DNA of 64,000 nucleotides from Gaoshiqia sediminis (lineage in GTDB: Bacteria > Bacteroidota > Bacteroidia > Bacteroidales > Prolixibacteraceae). A program made the position numbers and the translations under genes. Shown here in pieces: positions 26,273 to 34,296 of this stretch. How positions within the stretch are numbered: the first letter of the stretch is position 1; each line of letters starts with the position of its first letter. Below the pieces are notes generated by a model. It had not been told where the DNA came from and searched no databases. It saw nothing but the letters and a program-made list of their open reading frames with translations. The stretch spans positions 95,662-159,661 of the forward strand of contig NZ_JAPAAF010000008.1 in the NCBI RefSeq assembly GCF_025907915.1, written 5' to 3'.

Positions 26273-27340
26273 TTAACTAAAGATAAAATCGCCTTCGCCA
26301 TCCTGAATTTTCAGGTTTTTAGCCGATACCGGAAACGAAGCATAAATTTGATGATTGATTTTTTTCGAAAAGAGAAACGGAGAAGATGCCCGGAATATGG
26401 CTTCCGCCAGCGCAGGATTAAGCACGGTAATCATTTCCAGACGGTTAACGGCCGCTGCCTGAACAAGAAACCGGGCCAAGGGTGCCGTGCAATCCATCTC
26501 GAAATGCCCATGCAAGGTTTTCAGGTGGGCATCGCGCACCGAATACATCAAAAAGCCGACGAAGTTTCCGTGATGGAAAACCTTGACGGTTTGATAAAAA
26601 AATTGCTCGGCAAAGGAAGAAAAAGCATACCGATCAGCCTGTTGACCATCAACCGTCGAAATCCAGGGAAAGCGCAATATCCATTGCAGTTCCCGCCTTC
26701 CTCGCAGAAAAAGGGATTCTGATTGTTGCTTTTCAGCCAGCTGTAAACAGTCATCGTCCGGCCACCTCATTTTCTGAAAGGAGAAATCTTTCTCTTCTCT
26801 GTTTTTGAAAGCAAGCAGCCTGATCGATGCCGCCAAACGAATAAGAAAATCTGCCCCAGCCCATCCCCACTTCAACTGAGGGTAGCGTAACTGAAACAGT
26901 TTCCTGGTCCGGGCAAATAAGTAAAAACGCCGCCCTACTCCCGCATAAACCGGATGAAACAACTGCGTTTTCAGGTACAACTGCAACGAAGCCGGTGCGT
27001 AGTTGGTAAACAGGAGGCGCTGTTCCCAATCGATGACAATCTCTCGCAGCAACTTATCGGAAAGGCCCTGCCGCCGAAAATCAGGGTGGACCCAATTGCC
27101 GCTCAACCAGGCGAAACGTTTTTCCTCGTTGGTCAGCCGGGCCGGAAAAACCGTCCGGTAAGCAATAATCCGGTCCGCTTCCTGCAAAAAATACAACACC
27201 GGATCATCGGGCAACGCATGTGGATTATGGAGGTACGAATCCGCTCGCAACAAACTCACCGGCTGGTCGGGCAATTGGAGGAACCAATTCGTCTGCACAA
27301 AGGCGTCCATATCTTTCAAAAGAACCTTCCTTAGTTCCAT
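26273..27340 (-). CDS. GNAT-family acyltransferase
   Basis: A 355-aa protein with a GNAT fold in its first half. The acetyl-CoA loop is seen as LSGNWVHPDFRRQGLSDKLL around residues 88-107 (the R-x-x-G-L/x pattern of motif A), and NYAPASLQLYLKTQLFHPVY follows. The second half (about residues 190-340) looks like a second, degenerate GNAT-like unit. It is the last gene of a packed minus-strand operon (radC, deacetylase, acyltransferase-like, deacetylase, this gene) and starts 1 bp after the preceding stop. This context points to modification of a surface glycan or cell envelope component. The acceptor is unknown. Confidence 0.75.
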   Translation of the reverse strand: MELRKVLLKDMDAFVQTNWFLQLPDQPVSLLRADSYLHNPHALPDDPVLYFLQEADRIIAYRTVFPARLTNEEKRFAWLSGNWVHPDFRRQGLSDKLLREIVIDWEQRLLFTNYAPASLQLYLKTQLFHPVYAGVGRRFYLFARTRKLFQLRYPQLKWGWAGADFLIRLAASIRLLAFKNREEKDFSFQKMRWPDDDCLQLAEKQQSESLFLRGRRELQWILRFPWISTVDGQQADRYAFSSFAEQFFYQTVKVFHHGNFVGFLMYSVRDAHLKTLHGHFEMDCTAPLARFLVQAAAVNRLEMITVLNPALAEAIFRASSPFLFSKKINHQIYASFPVSAKNLKIQDGEGDFIFS

Positions 27341-27341
27341 A

Positions 27342-28292
27342 TCAATGCCGTTTTGCGTAGTGCCTGTTTATCAACCGCTTCAACTGGAAAGCCAGGTATT
27401 CAGCTTTCAACCGCTTTGCCGCAGTTGCCGGTTGATCTGTTTCCATCGGCACACGCTGAAAATGGCATTCCATTCGCTCTCGCTTCAAGCCTGCCGTCCC
27501 AAAGCTGACGTCGAACAAGCGCTCTTCATGGCAGGCTTCGAAAACACAATCAGGCACGCCCACATCCGAAAACGGGAAAGCAAATGCCTTTATCTGCGGA
27601 GCAAAAGTTTGGTTGATCCACGCCATACTCTCCCGGATTTCCTCCAGCTGGCTTTCTTCATCCAACAGCCAAAACTCCGGGTGGTCCATACTGTGGCCGC
27701 CGATCGTAAAACCATCCTGTTGCAGGCTGCGGATTTCCGGGGTGGTCATATACGGCTGTCTTTCGGACATTAATTCGTGCCAGTTCAGGCCCAGGTCGGC
27801 AGCCAACTCATCCAGCGAATCCAAATCCGCGTATGTATTTTGCAGGCTGATGTGGATATTCTTCTCTTTTAGTAAAGCCGCGATTTCAGAGACTTTGTAC
27901 CTGTGAAACAAATCCTGGTTGTCCACAAAAGCCGGATTTACAAAGAAAGTGGCCGGCACACCTTTTCGTTTTAAGATGGGGGCTACCACGTCGTAACATT
28001 CCCGCAACCCGTCATCAAAGCTAAGATGAAAAGCTTTCGTCAGACTTTTGCCCGACAACAACTCATCCAAACCAACAGGTTTATAATGTTGAAGAAGAAA
28101 ATCCAGATCAGATTCAAAAGTAGCAACCGAAGGATAGTGATAATTCATCCGATAGGGAAGTTCATCATTACTCACCAAGTGATAAAACGGTAGCAATACC
28201 GGCAGTTTTCCCGATCGCAACAAACGAAAAGGCAACATAGCGGAAGCAATATGAACAAACCGGCGAATAGTCTCCCTCATCGCTTCAACCAT
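27342..28292 (-). CDS. Polysaccharide deacetylase family protein (NodB-type)
   Basis: A 316-aa carbohydrate esterase family 4 protein. It has the NodB motif 1 as FHLSFDDGLRECYD (near residue 90; catalytic base and metal-binding Asp), motif 2 as IGGHSMDHPEFW (near 195; metal-binding His pair) and FAFPFSDVGVPD as motif 3. These enzymes remove N-acetyl or O-acetyl groups from peptidoglycan or polysaccharide. There is no clear signal peptide (N-terminus MVEAMRETIRRFVHIASAML), so it may act in the cytoplasm or be membrane-attached. It overlaps its upstream gene by 16 bp, so translation is coupled. Confidence 0.86.
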   Translation of the reverse strand: MVEAMRETIRRFVHIASAMLPFRLLRSGKLPVLLPFYHLVSNDELPYRMNYHYPSVATFESDLDFLLQHYKPVGLDELLSGKSLTKAFHLSFDDGLRECYDVVAPILKRKGVPATFFVNPAFVDNQDLFHRYKVSEIAALLKEKNIHISLQNTYADLDSLDELAADLGLNWHELMSERQPYMTTPEIRSLQQDGFTIGGHSMDHPEFWLLDEESQLEEIRESMAWINQTFAPQIKAFAFPFSDVGVPDCVFEACHEERLFDVSFGTAGLKRERMECHFQRVPMETDQPATAAKRLKAEYLAFQLKRLINRHYAKRH

Positions 28293-29188
28293 TTAATGTA
28301 GGGCGGAAGGTTGTTCCAGGCCAGGTGGCTGTAATGTTCGGGTGTGGCGCCAAAACCCTGGTAAAGACGGGCCACGCCGGGCACCATCGAACCTTCAAAG
28401 TCGAGCACATACTCTTTGCCGGCATGTTCGGCAATAAACCGGTCAACCAGAAAATACATAGCCTGGAGTTTTTTACCGCTCTCGCTGGAGGCGGCGTTCA
28501 GGTAGGTGACCCGCTTTTTGTGCCTGATAAAAAAAGCAGCTGCACACAACGAATTATCCTCAGCGTACACGCCATAAATTTGCCCCAGGTTGCGCGAGAT
28601 GGCAAACGCGAGAATATTGTGCAACTTCAGAAACGTTTGCTTGTTGATTTTCACGGCCATATTTTCTTTCTTAAACTGCAAATACTCCTTAATGGAAACA
28701 CCGGAAATGCAACTTAACCGGTTTTCTGCAGCCTTGTTCAACTTGCGTTTGGTATGTTTGGAATAGTTTTCGGCCAGGGCACTGTAAGGATCAACCAGCG
28801 AAAGCAGATAATTATGCCGGGCTACTGATGCGCCCAACCCATCGACCGGCAAATGCATGGCATTTAAATTTATTTCGGCAAAAGGAAAACGACGCAACAA
28901 TTCTTCCTGAAACAAGCACCTGATATTCCGGGGAGGTGGCGGAAATATACCCAGTTGCTGACAAAACATGGGCTGATACAGATACGATACGCCCCATTTT
29001 TTGTTGTAAGTAAGCGGCATCACATATCGGTAATCGCCCAGCACCAGCGCGTCCCATTTTTCACATACTTTATCGAGGTACCACGATTGGGCATAGATCA
29101 GCGAATTAGGCGCTTCGCCCAAACAATAGTCCCATTTGTCCGGGTCAATATCTTCGTAGTCGAGGTAATTCAGTTTATTCGGATCCAT
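28277..29188 (-). CDS. FemAB/GNAT-like acyltransferase of unknown specificity
   Basis: A 303-aa protein whose second half shows a GNAT-like pattern: VKINKQTFLKLHNILAFAIS, IYGVYAEDNSLCAAAFFIRH, VTYLNAASSESGKKLQAMYF and VLDFEGSMVPGVARLYQGFG. The last is the signature seen in FemAB-like or BioF2-like acetyltransferases that act on lipid-linked glycans. There is no signal peptide. It overlaps both neighbours (14 bp with the upstream deacetylase and 16 bp with the downstream one), so it is strictly co-expressed with the two deacetylases. The specific reaction is unknown. Confidence 0.72.
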   Translation of the reverse strand: MDPNKLNYLDYEDIDPDKWDYCLGEAPNSLIYAQSWYLDKVCEKWDALVLGDYRYVMPLTYNKKWGVSYLYQPMFCQQLGIFPPPPRNIRCLFQEELLRRFPFAEINLNAMHLPVDGLGASVARHNYLLSLVDPYSALAENYSKHTKRKLNKAAENRLSCISGVSIKEYLQFKKENMAVKINKQTFLKLHNILAFAISRNLGQIYGVYAEDNSLCAAAFFIRHKKRVTYLNAASSESGKKLQAMYFLVDRFIAEHAGKEYVLDFEGSMVPGVARLYQGFGATPEHYSHLAWNNLPPYIKWLKR

Positions 29189-30509
29189 CCTTCAAGCTTA
29201 TTGCCAGTGCGGTCATTTCTTCAAAAACCTGCCTCCAACCGGCCCAGTCTCCCTGATCGCTCAGGCTTTCGTTGTGCCAGATACTGACGAACGTGCCGCC
29301 AAACTTTTTCACTTCGAGCATCAGTTTTCGGATTTCATCCAATGCCAGCCCCGGCGAAAGTTTCAGGTAATCTTTCAGGGTAACATCCATTCCCTGAAAA
29401 GGAGTAACACGAAGCGATGTTTTCTCCTCAAATTTAAGATCATAAAAATAAAACGGACTGGCAATGCCTGCACGGAAACCCAGACATTCGGCATAGCCCA
29501 TCGTGTAATCTGTTTTAATGCCAGCCTTTAGCAACCGCCGGTAGGTTTTGGGCAGTTCCAGTCTCAGAAAATGCTGGCGGCTGGCATCTACCATTTCTCC
29601 GGTAATATCTTTCAACAGGTTAATTTCGCGGCGCAACTCCGATTTGATCATGGATGAACGGTACGAAGGATGAATGCCAACCGGAAATGTGGCAGCCAAT
29701 TCGCGGATCAGCTGCCGATAATTTTCGTTTCGGGGCGACACATTCCGGTCGTAACGCCCCGGACGGCCCAGCAAAAAGAAAAAGCGCAGGTGATCAGCCT
29801 TTTGTTGATAGACCCGGCGAATATAATTATACGTATCATACGGGTCATCTTCTTTTCCGGCCAATACCCGGAAACGATCCCGGTTCGCCTGGTAGTTTCC
29901 GTTCAGCGCAGCCTTCAGTGTTGCACCGGCCATGCGTGGCCAGCTTTTGTTCTTATAGGCCCAGGCATTATCCACATCTATCGTAGTTAAAAAATTGAAT
30001 GCCGCCTGCTGATACCTGAAGTCGGGATAATGAGATTGAATTTTCCGGGCCAGCAACAAGGCCCATTCATTCACCACCGGACGCTGAAGCAGCTTGTTGC
30101 GGTGGAGCACACTGTGGTGTGGCGGGTAACGCCGGTGTTTGCCAAACTGCCGCTCCAGGTATTCTTCGTAACGGCTAACCAGAAAGAAGCCGGCAGCAAA
30201 CGGATCAAAGGGCAAAAACGAATCGCCGGAACTTTTTAAAAAGCACAGTTCATCGTTACAGGAAATGGCTGTCAAATCCTGGTAGCACAATTCCTTCTGA
30301 AACAAGAGTGCATGAGGGCGCAAATTCAACTGACAAAAAGAAAATTCCCGGTTAGAATAGTTCAACCGCGCTCCCTGTGCCCGCTCAAACTCCTGCTCAG
30401 TGGTCACAAACAAAACCGGCACCTGCAACAGCTCTTCGAAATAAAGTTCGAAAATGTAGCGTAAGCGGTTGGTCAGTTCCGATGTAAAAACAGTTATCAT
30501 GAGGATCAA
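29175..30509 (-). CDS. Polysaccharide deacetylase-like protein with N-terminal DUF7033-type region
   Basis: A 444-aa protein with an N-terminal region (MITVFTSELTNRLRYIFELY onward) of the type found in front of a deacetylase domain in Bacteroidota. A deacetylase-like domain begins at NFLTTIDVDNAWAYKNKSW near residue 165, where the metal-binding Asp pair is expected. FPVGIHPSYRSS near 275 provides the histidine motif. The family acts on surface polysaccharide, but the substrate is unknown. It starts directly after the radC stop codon. Two Met codons are close together (30509 and 30500). Confidence 0.78.
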   Translation of the reverse strand: MILMITVFTSELTNRLRYIFELYFEELLQVPVLFVTTEQEFERAQGARLNYSNREFSFCQLNLRPHALLFQKELCYQDLTAISCNDELCFLKSSGDSFLPFDPFAAGFFLVSRYEEYLERQFGKHRRYPPHHSVLHRNKLLQRPVVNEWALLLARKIQSHYPDFRYQQAAFNFLTTIDVDNAWAYKNKSWPRMAGATLKAALNGNYQANRDRFRVLAGKEDDPYDTYNYIRRVYQQKADHLRFFFLLGRPGRYDRNVSPRNENYRQLIRELAATFPVGIHPSYRSSMIKSELRREINLLKDITGEMVDASRQHFLRLELPKTYRRLLKAGIKTDYTMGYAECLGFRAGIASPFYFYDLKFEEKTSLRVTPFQGMDVTLKDYLKLSPGLALDEIRKLMLEVKKFGGTFVSIWHNESLSDQGDWAGWRQVFEEMTALAISLKDGSE

Positions 30510-31199
30510 TTACAGCATTCCTTCATCAGCAAAGCTAAGATACTGATCATGGGCAATAATCACATGATCGAGTACAGATATTTCCATCAGCGCGGCGGCT
30601 TCCTTAATTTTTTTGGTGACTTTCAGGTCCGCTTCGCTGGGCTTCAAGTTCCCGGACGGATGATTGTGGCAAAGGATCAGCGAGCTGGACAATTTATCCA
30701 GGGCGGTTTTCAGAATAACACGGACATCAATAACAGTGCCCGTGAGCCCACCCTGGCTGACCATAAACTTATCGATGACCGTATTTGACCGGTTAAGCAG
30801 CAGTACCCAGAATTCTTCGTGGCTTAAATCCTCCAGCAACGGACTGAAATAACCAGCAGCATCGCGGCTGTGGGTGATGACCACCTTTTCGGAGGCAGCC
30901 TGCTCTTTCCGGCGGCGGCCCAGCTCAAGCGCGGCGATAATGTTCACCGCCTTGGCATCGCCGATGCCTTTAAACTTAAGCAGATCGGGCACCTGCTTAC
31001 GGCCCAGTTCATTCAGATTATTGTTGGCCGAAGCCAGAATACGGCGTGAAAGCTCAACAGCCGATTCGCTTGGATTGCCCGAACCAATTAAAATTGCCAG
31101 CAACTCGGCATCCGACAGGGAACGGGTACCTTTGAGCAGCAGTTTTTCCCGCGGCCGGTCTTCAACTGCCCATTCTTTGATACTTAGTTTTTTATACAT
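30510..31199 (-). CDS. radC: RadC family JAMM-domain protein
   Basis: A 229-aa protein with an N-terminal helix-hairpin-helix region (LLKFKGIGDAKAVNIIAALE near residues 68-87) and a C-terminal MPN/JAMM metalloprotease-like domain. Its metal-binding pattern is ILCHNHPSGNLKPSEAD near 175. RadC was named as a DNA repair protein, but that role is no longer accepted and its biochemical function is unclear. It is the first gene of the deacetylase/acyltransferase operon; the next start codon touches its stop. Length is normal for the family. Confidence 0.9.
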   Translation of the reverse strand: MYKKLSIKEWAVEDRPREKLLLKGTRSLSDAELLAILIGSGNPSESAVELSRRILASANNNLNELGRKQVPDLLKFKGIGDAKAVNIIAALELGRRRKEQAASEKVVITHSRDAAGYFSPLLEDLSHEEFWVLLLNRSNTVIDKFMVSQGGLTGTVIDVRVILKTALDKLSSSLILCHNHPSGNLKPSEADLKVTKKIKEAAALMEISVLDHVIIAHDQYLSFADEGML

Positions 31200-31258
31200 C
31201 GCCAGGATATGATACGAACTAAGTTATGAAAAATATATGAACCGGACAGCAGGAAGCC

Positions 31259-31286
31259 AAAAAAAGCCCCTTCTTGCGAAGAGGCC
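31259..31286 (-). terminator. Terminator after rpsT
   Basis: On the minus strand GCCTCTTC / GAAGGGGC (one G-U pair) with a GCAA loop is followed by a run of seven T, about 25 bp after the rpsT stop. Confidence 0.85.
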
Positions 31287-31308
31287 TTCAATATCTTGAT
31301 TTGTCTTT

Positions 31309-31560
31309 TTAGAGCTTGTTGATATGAGAAGCAAGACTTGCTTTCAGGTTAGCTGCTTTATTCTTATGAATAACATTTTTCTTAGCCAAACGATCGATCA
31401 TAGAAGTCACTTTTGGCAATTCAGCCACTGCAGCTTCCTTCTCGGTAGTAGCACGCAACTTTTTCAATGCATTACGCATTGTTTTAGCGTAGTATTTATT
31501 TTCGACCTTTTTCTCTTGGTCTTGTCTGATTCTCTTTTTTGACGATTTATGATTTGCCAT
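31309..31560 (-). CDS. rpsT: 30S ribosomal protein S20
   Basis: An 83-aa very basic, all-helical protein starting [20 protein letters not shown], as typical for S20, with the conserved [11 protein letters not shown] segment near residue 25 and the C-terminal [21 protein letters not shown]20 binds 16S rRNA early in 30S assembly. It lies 31 bp downstream of the tRNA-Glu gene on the same strand and has its own terminator. Confidence 0.97.
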   Translation of the reverse strand: MANHKSSKKRIRQDQEKKVENKYYAKTMRNALKKLRATTEKEAAVAELPKVTSMIDRLAKKNVIHKNKAANLKASLASHINKL

Positions 31561-31591
31561 TTTTCTTATTCCTCAGATAAATTTTTTAAAG

Positions 31592-31663
31592 TAGCCCGTA
31601 GGGGAATCGAACCCCTGCTACCAGGATGAAAACCTGGCGTCCTAACCGCTAGACGAACGGGCC
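31592..31663 (-). tRNA. tRNA-Glu (TTC)
   Basis: On the minus strand the 72-nt sequence folds into a full cloverleaf: acceptor GGCCCGT / ACGGGCT (ending in a G-U pair at 1-72), anticodon stem CCAGG / CCTGG around the loop TTTTCAT with anticodon TTC, and T-arm GGGG-TTCGATT-CCCC. The discriminator base is A. No CCA is encoded. Confidence 0.96.
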
Positions 31664-31691
31664 ATCATTTGTTTCCCTGAATTTGGGACTG

Positions 31692-31722
31692 CAAAAATAA
31701 GTCATTTTTTTTAGCCTCCAAA
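31692..31722 (-). promoter_or_regulatory. Bacteroidota-type promoter for tRNA-Glu/rpsT
   Basis: On the minus strand TTTG (31719-31722), exactly 19 bp, then TATTTTTG (31692-31699). This matches the Bacteroidota consensus TTTG-N19-TAnnTTTG, 28 bp upstream of the tRNA 5' end. Confidence 0.75.
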
Positions 31723-31840
31723 TATTTTTCAGTATTTTTTCTAAAATCACTCTCTGCTTCGTTTAGTAGAGCTGTTTTTGATTTCAGCGATGCAAAGAAA
31801 TAGAAGATTTTTGAAACTGCAAATAAAAAAATGAAAAAAA

Positions 31841-32782
31841 TTACCGCCATTCCACAATTGTTCCGCGCGATTTGTTCAACAGGTTCTGGGGCATGGCGGC
31901 AACGATCTCTTTCCAAAGCAGTTCGATCAGTTTATTTTTGGCAAAGTGACGCGAATACACCAGGCTCACCTCACGCAAAGGCGTCACATCGTCAAACGCA
32001 CGCACATGCCTCGACCGCTCGGTGGACATTTCCAGGGCCGCTAATTCCGGTATCAGCGTTATTCCACCTTCTTTGTCGATGATGTTCATGAGCGTCTCCA
32101 GCGAGCCGGCCTCAAAATGAAACGGAAGCTCTTCGTTCGACGCTCCTTTATAGGAACACAGATTAATCACCTGATGACGGAAACAATGCCCGTCGCTAAG
32201 TAACCAAATTTCGGGCACAGCAATATCCTTCACCTTCACTTCCTGTTTATCGTGAAGCGGATGGTTCTCGTGCACATACAGCATCATTTCCTCGTAAAAA
32301 ATCGGCTTCTCGCTGATCCGGTCTTCCCGCAGCGGGGTAACCAGGATGCCTACATCCAGCAAATCTCGGTTAAGGTGATCGATGATGTTTTCCGTGGTCA
32401 ATTCTTCCACCTTGATCAGAATATTGGGGTATTTACGCTTGTAATTTCCTATAAACAGCGGCAACAGGTATGGAGCCAGTGTAGGAATGATCCCGATTTT
32501 CAGCTCGCCCGAAATTAGGTTTTTATGATCCTTGACAATGTTGTTTATTTTCTCGGATTCGCCAAGAATAATGCGCGACTGCTCAATGATGCGTTTACCA
32601 ACATCGGTTGGGATCAGTGGTTGTTTACTGCGGTCGAAAATGACCACCTCCAGGTCTTCTTCCAACTTTTTAACTTGCATACTAAGCGTAGGCTGCGTAA
32701 TAAAACAATGCTCGGCTGCCCGTCCAAAATGACGAAACGTATCTACCGCAACAATGTATTCCAACTGGGTTAGCGTGATCAT
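31841..32782 (-). CDS. oxyR: Hydrogen peroxide-inducible LysR-type activator OxyR
   Basis: A 313-aa LysR-family regulator. The N-terminal winged helix (LTQLEYIVAVDTFRHFGRAA, TQPTLSMQVKKLEEDL) is followed by a co-inducer domain. OxyR identity rests on the redox cysteine pair in LSDGHCFRHQVINLC (spacing of nine residues, as for Cys199/Cys208 of E. coli OxyR) and on the GIIPTLAPYLLP and FEAGSLETLMNII segments. It would sense H2O2 by disulfide formation and activate peroxide-defence genes. The nearest genes on both sides show no obvious target. Confidence 0.92.
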   Translation of the reverse strand: MITLTQLEYIVAVDTFRHFGRAAEHCFITQPTLSMQVKKLEEDLEVVIFDRSKQPLIPTDVGKRIIEQSRIILGESEKINNIVKDHKNLISGELKIGIIPTLAPYLLPLFIGNYKRKYPNILIKVEELTTENIIDHLNRDLLDVGILVTPLREDRISEKPIFYEEMMLYVHENHPLHDKQEVKVKDIAVPEIWLLSDGHCFRHQVINLCSYKGASNEELPFHFEAGSLETLMNIIDKEGGITLIPELAALEMSTERSRHVRAFDDVTPLREVSLVYSRHFAKNKLIELLWKEIVAAMPQNLLNKSRGTIVEWR

Positions 32783-32832
32783 GATTTTTCTATTTAATCT
32801 CCATAAAAATAGAAATAATCTATTTTAATAAA

Positions 32833-33348
32833 CTATTCCGCCTGAAAAAATTGTTGCCGCAACCATTCAAACAAACCGACAGCCAGGGCATGAGAGACAT
32901 TCATCGACATACATTTTCCGGTCATGGGGATATGAACCACCAGCTGGCATTGGCTCAACAACTCAGCCGGAAGCCCGTGGGTTTCGCTACCCAGCAGGAA
33001 TACAATTTTTTCAGGCAGGCGGGTTTCGTAGATATTCACGGACGGCCCGGCCGTTTCAATGGCACAGGTGGTATAGCCGGCAGGGATCATCCCGAAAAAA
33101 CGGTCGGAGGAAACAAACTGCACCTTGACATTCTTGTAGCTCAGCCCGGCCGTTTTCTTTATGGAAGCTTCTCGCTTGGGACTATCATCATCCAGTAAAA
33201 ATAATTCTTCGCAACCAATATTGTCGGCCAACCGGATAAGACTGCCAATATTGCCCGGATTTTTAATCTTCCAGGCTGCTATGATCGGTTTCGAGGGCAG
33301 TTGCGGATATGGTTGCGACCGAAAAAAAACGACTGAATTTGTTTCCAT
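32833..33348 (-). CDS. TrmH/SpoU family RNA 2'-O-methyltransferase
   Basis: A 171-aa SPOUT-class methylase with the three family motifs: motif 1 KIKNPGNIGSLIRLADNIGC near residue 28, motif 2 KIVFLLGSETHGLPAELLSQ near 113, and motif 3 IPMTGKCMSMNVSHALAV near 140 that forms the trefoil knot and AdoMet site. It is short and lacks the N-terminal RNA-binding extension of RlmB, resembling stand-alone TrmH/TrmL-like enzymes. The RNA target (tRNA or rRNA) cannot be assigned. Confidence 0.9.
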   Translation of the reverse strand: METNSVVFFRSQPYPQLPSKPIIAAWKIKNPGNIGSLIRLADNIGCEELFLLDDDSPKREASIKKTAGLSYKNVKVQFVSSDRFFGMIPAGYTTCAIETAGPSVNIYETRLPEKIVFLLGSETHGLPAELLSQCQLVVHIPMTGKCMSMNVSHALAVGLFEWLRQQFFQAE

Positions 33349-33507
33349 CCTGATAATTATTAATTTTCTTTGACGTTTTGGGAGTACAAAAGGAACTACT
33401 CAAAAACGACCTGACATTTGTGTTCCCGCTTTTCTGGTTTCTGACAATTTATGAAAGAAAAAATGACGAAAATAATAAATCGGTCTGTGACCTTAAACCC
33501 ATATGCC

Positions 33508-34296
33508 ATGAAACTGATGCCGGCAGTTTTGTTTTTTTTAGCAGTAGCCCTATTTCCCGCCTGTGGCAAATCGGAGCGTCAACAGGCCGCCGAGAAACTC
33601 CAGGCAGCCCAATTGCTTTACCAGCAAGGCGACACGGCGCAAGCGCTGTTGCAGGCCGACTCAATCCAAATAGCTTATAAAACAGCCATCCAGGAAATTT
33701 CGGCGGCCAAGCAGTTTCAGAAGCAAATCTACGGCGACATCTTGTTCCGCAAGCAGGATGAGCTGGATAAACTCAACCAGGCCGTCGCAGAGTTGGAGAA
33801 AAACTTTGTGAAAGAGAAAACCGAGTTCGACCGTTACACCCAATACATCCATAAACGGCAGGAATTTCAGCGGCGCTGGAACAAATCATTCATCCAAATC
33901 TACCTGGATGAGCGCGGAGAGCTTTACATTTCGAGCAATTATTACGGCGAAGAATGGCTCAACCATACCGGCATCCGTGTTTACGACGGTGACCTTCAGG
34001 CAAAAACCGAAACCATTGAAGTGGGCACCGCCCTGAATCATCAGAGTGATTTCATGAATACAAAATGGGAAAAGGTTTCATACATGGATGGCAAGGACAA
34101 CGGGGTCATTGAATTTATTGCCACGCATGCCGACTGCAACCTGAAAGCTGTTTTCCTTGGCAAACGTTATTACTATATCATCCTGGAAAGCTACGACAAG
34201 CAAGCAGTGATTGACGCCCTGAGCCTGTCGAAAGCGCTCAAACGGCAGGCCGAATTACAGCAAGAAATAACGATGCTTCAAACAAAAGCAGGTTAA
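33508..34296 (+). CDS. Putative lipoprotein with coiled coil
   Basis: A 262-aa protein. The ATG at 33508 gives a clean lipoprotein signal, MKLMPAVLFFLAVALFPAC, with the lipidation Cys at the end of LFPAC. A start 19 codons earlier is possible but would put a charged stretch before it. Residues ~22-120 are heptad-rich and Gln/Glu/Lys-rich (for example KLQAAQLLYQQGDTAQALLQ and LDKLNQAVAELEKNFVKEKT), predicting a long coiled coil. The C-terminal part is mixed beta. No named family is recognised. It converges with the ppk gene, whose stop codon is adjacent. Confidence 0.72.
   Translation: MKLMPAVLFFLAVALFPACGKSERQQAAEKLQAAQLLYQQGDTAQALLQADSIQIAYKTAIQEISAAKQFQKQIYGDILFRKQDELDKLNQAVAELEKNFVKEKTEFDRYTQYIHKRQEFQRRWNKSFIQIYLDERGELYISSNYYGEEWLNHTGIRVYDGDLQAKTETIEVGTALNHQSDFMNTKWEKVSYMDGKDNGVIEFIATHADCNLKAVFLGKRYYYIILESYDKQAVIDALSLSKALKRQAELQQEITMLQTKAG

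Noticed and set aside
31665..31916. 83-codon minus-strand frame with a hydrophobic stretch between tRNA-Glu and oxyR
   Set aside because: It begins inside oxyR and the hydrophobic part is AT-rich intergenic DNA containing the tRNA promoter. No independent support.
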